64,000 bases of DNA from an uncultured Coriobacteriaceae bacterium (GTDB taxonomy: Bacteria; Actinomycetota; Coriobacteriia; Coriobacteriales; Atopobiaceae): NCBI GenBank assembly GCA_902798915.1, contig CADBYM010000001.1:124001-188000 (forward strand), written 5' to 3'. The notes under the pieces were generated by a model. The model was not told where the DNA came from, did not search any database, and saw only the letters and a program-made list of their open reading frames with translations. Below are positions 60,872 to 64,000 of this stretch, one piece after another (within the stretch, counting starts at the first letter, position 1; each line of letters begins with the position of its first letter). A program made the position numbers and the translations under genes.

Positions 60872-63493
60872 ATGCGAATGGACAAGCTCTCTGTCTCGGC
60901 AGCGGAAGCGCTGCAGGCGGCAATGGGCATCTCCGCCGACGCGGAGGCAGCTGCCGTCGACAACATTCACATGCTCAAAGCGTTGCTCGAATCGGGCGAG
61001 CGCAACATCAGTGCGCTCATCGAGCGCGTCGGCGCCGATCCGCGACGCATCGCCAAGGAGGTCGACGAGGCGATTGCCCGCGCTCCCAAGGTGAGCGGGG
61101 ACAACGCCCAGGTGGGCATGACCAACGAGATGATGCGCATGATGAACGCGGCCGAGAAGCTTGCGGCCGATTTGGGCGACTCGTACGTGACGAGTGAGCA
61201 TCTGCTGTGCGCGTTGGCCGACTCCAAGGACCAAGCGGGAACGATACTCAAGTCCATGGGAGTCACGGGCAAGCGTGTTCGTCAGGTGTACGAGGAGTTG
61301 CGCGGCGACGACCGCGTCACCTCGCAGGACGCAAAGGCGCAGTTCAAGGCGCTCGAGCAGTACGGTCGCAACGTTACCGACCTTGCTCGTCAGGGCAAGC
61401 TCGATCCGGTCATCGGTCGCGTGGAGGAGATTCGCCGCACCATCCAGGTGCTCAGTCGTCGCACGAAGAACAACCCCGTACTCATCGGTGAGCCGGGCGT
61501 GGGCAAGACGGCTATCGTAGAGGGCCTTGCCGAGCGCATCGTTGCCGGCGACGTTCCCTCCACCCTGCGCGACAAGGACATCGTCGAACTCGACATGAGC
61601 GCGCTTGTCGCGGGTGCCAAGTATCGAGGTGAGTTCGAGGACCGGCTCAAGAGCGTGCTGAAGGAGGTTAGCAAGGCCGACGGGCAGGTCGTCCTCTTCA
61701 TCGACGAGCTGCACACCATCGTCGGTGCGGGTGCCACCGAGGGTTCGATGGACGCGGGGAACATCCTCAAGCCCGCTTTGGCACGCGGAGAGCTGCATGC
61801 CATCGGTGCCACGACGCTTGACGAGTACCGCAAGTACATCGAGAAGGACCAGGCCCTCGCACGCCGCTTCCAGACGGTCTTCGTTGCCGAGCCCACCGTG
61901 GAGGACACCGTCTCCATCCTGCGTGGACTCAAGGAGAAGTACGAGCAGCATCACCGCGTGCGCATCACCGACGCGGCGCTCGTCTCGGCCGTTGACCTCT
62001 CCGATCGTTATATCTCCGAGCGCTTCCTGCCCGACAAGGCCATAGACCTCGTCGACGAGGCGGCGAGTCGCCTTCGCATGGAGCTCGACTCCATGCCCTC
62101 CGAGATCGATGCCGTTGACCGCAAGCTCACTCAGATGCAAATAGAGGAGCAAGCGCTCATGAAGGAGGACGACGATGCCTCAAAGGAGCGCCTGGATAAC
62201 CTGCGCAAGGACATTGCCGCCACGCAAGAGAAGCTCGTCGGCATGAAGGCGAACTGGGAGAACGAGAAGGGTGCCATCGACCGCGTTCAGGAGCTCAAGG
62301 CACAGATCGAGGAGGCCAACGCCGAGTCCGAGCGTGCCGTCCGCGATGGCGACCTCGTGCGCGCCTCCGAGCTACGCTACTCCACGATTCCGGGCCTCCA
62401 GCGTCAGTACGACGAGGCGCAGGCTTCGCTCGAGCAGCGTCAGGCCGCAGGCAAGCTCCTCAACGAAGAGGTGACCACGGACGAGATCGCCGAGGTCGTG
62501 AGCAGTTGGACGGGCGTGCCGGTGTCGAAGATGATGCAGGGCGAGATGGACAAGCTACGTCACCTGGAGGACGAGCTTCACAAGCGTGTCGTGGGCCAGG
62601 ACGACGCCGTTAACGCCGTCGCGTCCGCCGTGCGCCGCAGTCGTGCGGGTCTCAGCGACCCGAATCGTCCCATCGGCAGCTTCTTCTTCCTTGGCCCGAC
62701 GGGTGTGGGAAAGACGGAGCTTGCCAAGGCCCTGGCCGAGAGCCTCTTCGACGACGAGCGTGCCCTCGTGCGCATCGACATGTCTGAGTACATGGAGAAG
62801 CATGCCGTTGCGCGCCTGATCGGTGCCCCTCCGGGATACGTGGGCTACGACGAGGGTGGCCAGCTTACCGAGGCGGTACGTCGCCGTCCATACAGCGTCA
62901 TCCTGCTCGACGAGATGGAGAAGGCGCATCCGGACGTATTCAACGTGTTGTTGCAGCTGCTTGATGACGGGCGTCTGACCGACGGGCAGGGCCGCGTGGT
63001 GAGCTTCAAGAACACCATCGTCATCATGACGAGCAACGTCGGTTCGCAGTTCATAGCTGCCGCGAACGCGACGACGGACCCGGACGAGGTGCAGCGGCAG
63101 GTCAACGACGCTCTGCGCCAAACCTTCAAGCCCGAGTTCCTCAACCGCATCGACGACGTGGTGGTGTTCCATGCGCTTGGATTGGGGGACATCGAACGCA
63201 TCGTGGACATCCAACTCGCTGATGTGCGCGCCCGCTTGGAGAAGGAGCGCATCGCCCTCGTGCTGACGCCCGCTGCCGTGCAGTCGCTTGCGTTCGACGG
63301 GCTCGACCCGGTGTATGGCGCTCGGCCGCTCAAGCGACTCATTCAGCGCCAGGTGGTCGACAACGTTGCCAACCTCATCATCTCGGGTGAGGTCGGTGAG
63401 GGAGACACCGTATGCGTGGACGTTGGCGCTGACGATCGCCTGTTTGCGGTGCGTGACGATGCGCCGTACGTGGAGAGCCTCATCGAGGACTAG
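60872..63493 (+). CDS. clpB: ClpB protein disaggregase
   Basis: 873 residues. N domain, first AAA+ domain (Walker A GEPGVGKT, Walker B VLFIDELH), coiled-coil middle domain (about 400-530) and second AAA+ domain (Walker A GPTGVGKT, Walker B ILLDEME). With DnaK it dissolves protein aggregates; the middle domain separates it from ClpA and ClpC. The ATG at 60872 has AGGAGG 8 bp upstream; another ATG follows two codons later. It is a separate unit from hspR, with its own copy of the heat-shock element. Confidence 0.97.
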   Translation: MRMDKLSVSAAEALQAAMGISADAEAAAVDNIHMLKALLESGERNISALIERVGADPRRIAKEVDEAIARAPKVSGDNAQVGMTNEMMRMMNAAEKLAADLGDSYVTSEHLLCALADSKDQAGTILKSMGVTGKRVRQVYEELRGDDRVTSQDAKAQFKALEQYGRNVTDLARQGKLDPVIGRVEEIRRTIQVLSRRTKNNPVLIGEPGVGKTAIVEGLAERIVAGDVPSTLRDKDIVELDMSALVAGAKYRGEFEDRLKSVLKEVSKADGQVVLFIDELHTIVGAGATEGSMDAGNILKPALARGELHAIGATTLDEYRKYIEKDQALARRFQTVFVAEPTVEDTVSILRGLKEKYEQHHRVRITDAALVSAVDLSDRYISERFLPDKAIDLVDEAASRLRMELDSMPSEIDAVDRKLTQMQIEEQALMKEDDDASKERLDNLRKDIAATQEKLVGMKANWENEKGAIDRVQELKAQIEEANAESERAVRDGDLVRASELRYSTIPGLQRQYDEAQASLEQRQAAGKLLNEEVTTDEIAEVVSSWTGVPVSKMMQGEMDKLRHLEDELHKRVVGQDDAVNAVASAVRRSRAGLSDPNRPIGSFFFLGPTGVGKTELAKALAESLFDDERALVRIDMSEYMEKHAVARLIGAPPGYVGYDEGGQLTEAVRRRPYSVILLDEMEKAHPDVFNVLLQLLDDGRLTDGQGRVVSFKNTIVIMTSNVGSQFIAAANATTDPDEVQRQVNDALRQTFKPEFLNRIDDVVVFHALGLGDIERIVDIQLADVRARLEKERIALVLTPAAVQSLAFDGLDPVYGARPLKRLIQRQVVDNVANLIISGEVGEGDTVCVDVGADDRLFAVRDDAPYVESLIED

Positions 63494-63523
63494 ACGTCGA
63501 AGGCTCGGCCCAGCCGTGGGACT

Positions 63524-63557
63524 GGCGGTCCATGGGGGATGCCCTCCATGGACCGCC
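63524..63557 (+). terminator. Terminator-like hairpin after clpB
   Basis: GGCGGTCCATGG (63524-63535) and CCATGGACCGCC (63546-63557) pair over 12 bp with a 10-nt loop, followed by a short CCTTAAA. Confidence 0.6.
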
Positions 63558-63722
63558 CCTTAAAGGCGGGCCACGAAGGACAAGGGTTGGCGTGGTATTG
63601 AGGCGACGTTCGGTTGAGCTCGACAACATTCCTCCCGAGGTGGCAAATGGGTTTGGGTGTTGGGAGCTGCGCCATGACCGGAGGCACCGTTTGCGTTACA
63701 CTCTCTCCATTGGAGGTGTGTG

Positions 63723-64000
63723 GTGAGCGATTTTATCCCCATAGACGACATCGAATCTGAGGCGGACCCCAAGAACCCCGAGGAAGGGTTCGTTCCTCAA
63801 GTGATAGCGGACGATCCGGACTTAGGTGACGGATCAACAAGCCGAGAGGGCTACAACGTCGCCTCGTGGCGATTGCATACGCTCAAGGAGGACTCCCTTG
63901 TCGGCATGACAGAGTATGAGGGGGATGACCGCCGCTCGCGCAAGGCACGCCGCGCGCAGCAGGCTTCACGTGACGCCCGCAGCGAGGAGGAGCGCGTCGC
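63723..64000 (+). CDS. Hypothetical protein, 3' end cut by the window
   Basis: A GTG at 63723 after TTGGAGGTG opens a frame that runs off the right edge (92 codons visible). The visible part is acidic at first (FIPIDDIESEADP, ADDPDLGD), then strongly basic (RRSRKARRAQQASRDAR), as in a cytoplasmic N-terminal tail of a membrane protein. No domain is recognisable in this fragment. Confidence 0.6.
   Translation, partial: MSDFIPIDDIESEADPKNPEEGFVPQVIADDPDLGDGSTSREGYNVASWRLHTLKEDSLVGMTEYEGDDRRSRKARRAQQASRDARSEEERV

Overview
The window is about 64 kb of a high-GC bacterial chromosome. Several things point to an anaerobic actinobacterium of the Coriobacteriia, most likely Atopobiaceae (Olsenella/Atopobium-like). 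These are the GC-rich third codon positions, the oxygen-sensitive enzymes (class III ribonucleotide reductase, indolepyruvate:ferredoxin oxidoreductase), the dnaK-grpE-dnaJ-hspR-clpB order typical of Actinobacteria, a type III glutamine synthetase, and DUF4430 and DUF4012 surface proteins. The genus is inferred from gene content, not from a search. I see no rRNA, tRNA, CRISPR array, prophage or intact insertion sequence.

Layout. 1-5.9 kb (minus strand): a cut-off unknown gene, an acyltransferase-3/SGNH-like membrane protein, nrdG and nrdD, with two candidate NrdR boxes upstream of nrdD. 6.3-14.5 kb: two secreted DUF4430 proteins (one with a beta-propeller and a degenerate sorting signal), an SGNH lipoprotein, and a membrane SpoIIE-type phosphatase fused to an RsbW-like ATPase domain. 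14.6-23.3 kb: yebC, a membrane J-domain protein, an LCP cell-wall ligase, the amaP/DUF2273/asp23 envelope set, an acyltransferase and a DUF4012 protein. 23.4-26.5 kb: a polar amino-acid ABC transporter in two transcription units that share one palindromic operator. 26.7-32.4 kb: an unusual fusion of a PTS IIB-like domain and a ROK-like domain, argC, an RpiB-like isomerase and ligA.

32.5-44.3 kb: a VTC-domain protein with a DUF4956 partner, a membrane protein, a phospholipase-C-like protein, a DUF308 protein, glnA (type III), a HAD phosphatase coupled to a polysaccharide deacetylase, an RsbV/RsbW-like pair, a NimA-like flavoprotein, an unannotated-looking 30-residue membrane peptide and a two-domain PPK2. 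44.3-53.8 kb: a secreted GH5 cellulase with a CBM2-like tail, redox and hydrolase genes, glutathione peroxidase, a bacterial Elp3 divergent from a Trm9-like methyltransferase, a Rpn-type nuclease and an unknown permease-like protein. 53.9-64 kb: iorAB, then the heat-shock cluster, ending in a cut-off gene.

How the parts fit. The heat-shock genes are probably one HspR regulon: dnaK and clpB carry the same composite upstream element. The SpoIIE fusion (11.8 kb) and the RsbV/RsbW pair (41.2 kb) look like parts of one partner-switching pathway split between two loci. The VTC/DUF4956 pair and the PPK2 enzyme point to polyphosphate metabolism. The best candidates for undescribed biology are the Elp3/Trm9-like divergent pair (a eukaryote-style wobble-uridine route in a bacterium), the IIB-ROK fusion whose ROK half lacks its catalytic Asp and zinc motif, and the two sets of duplicated upstream elements.
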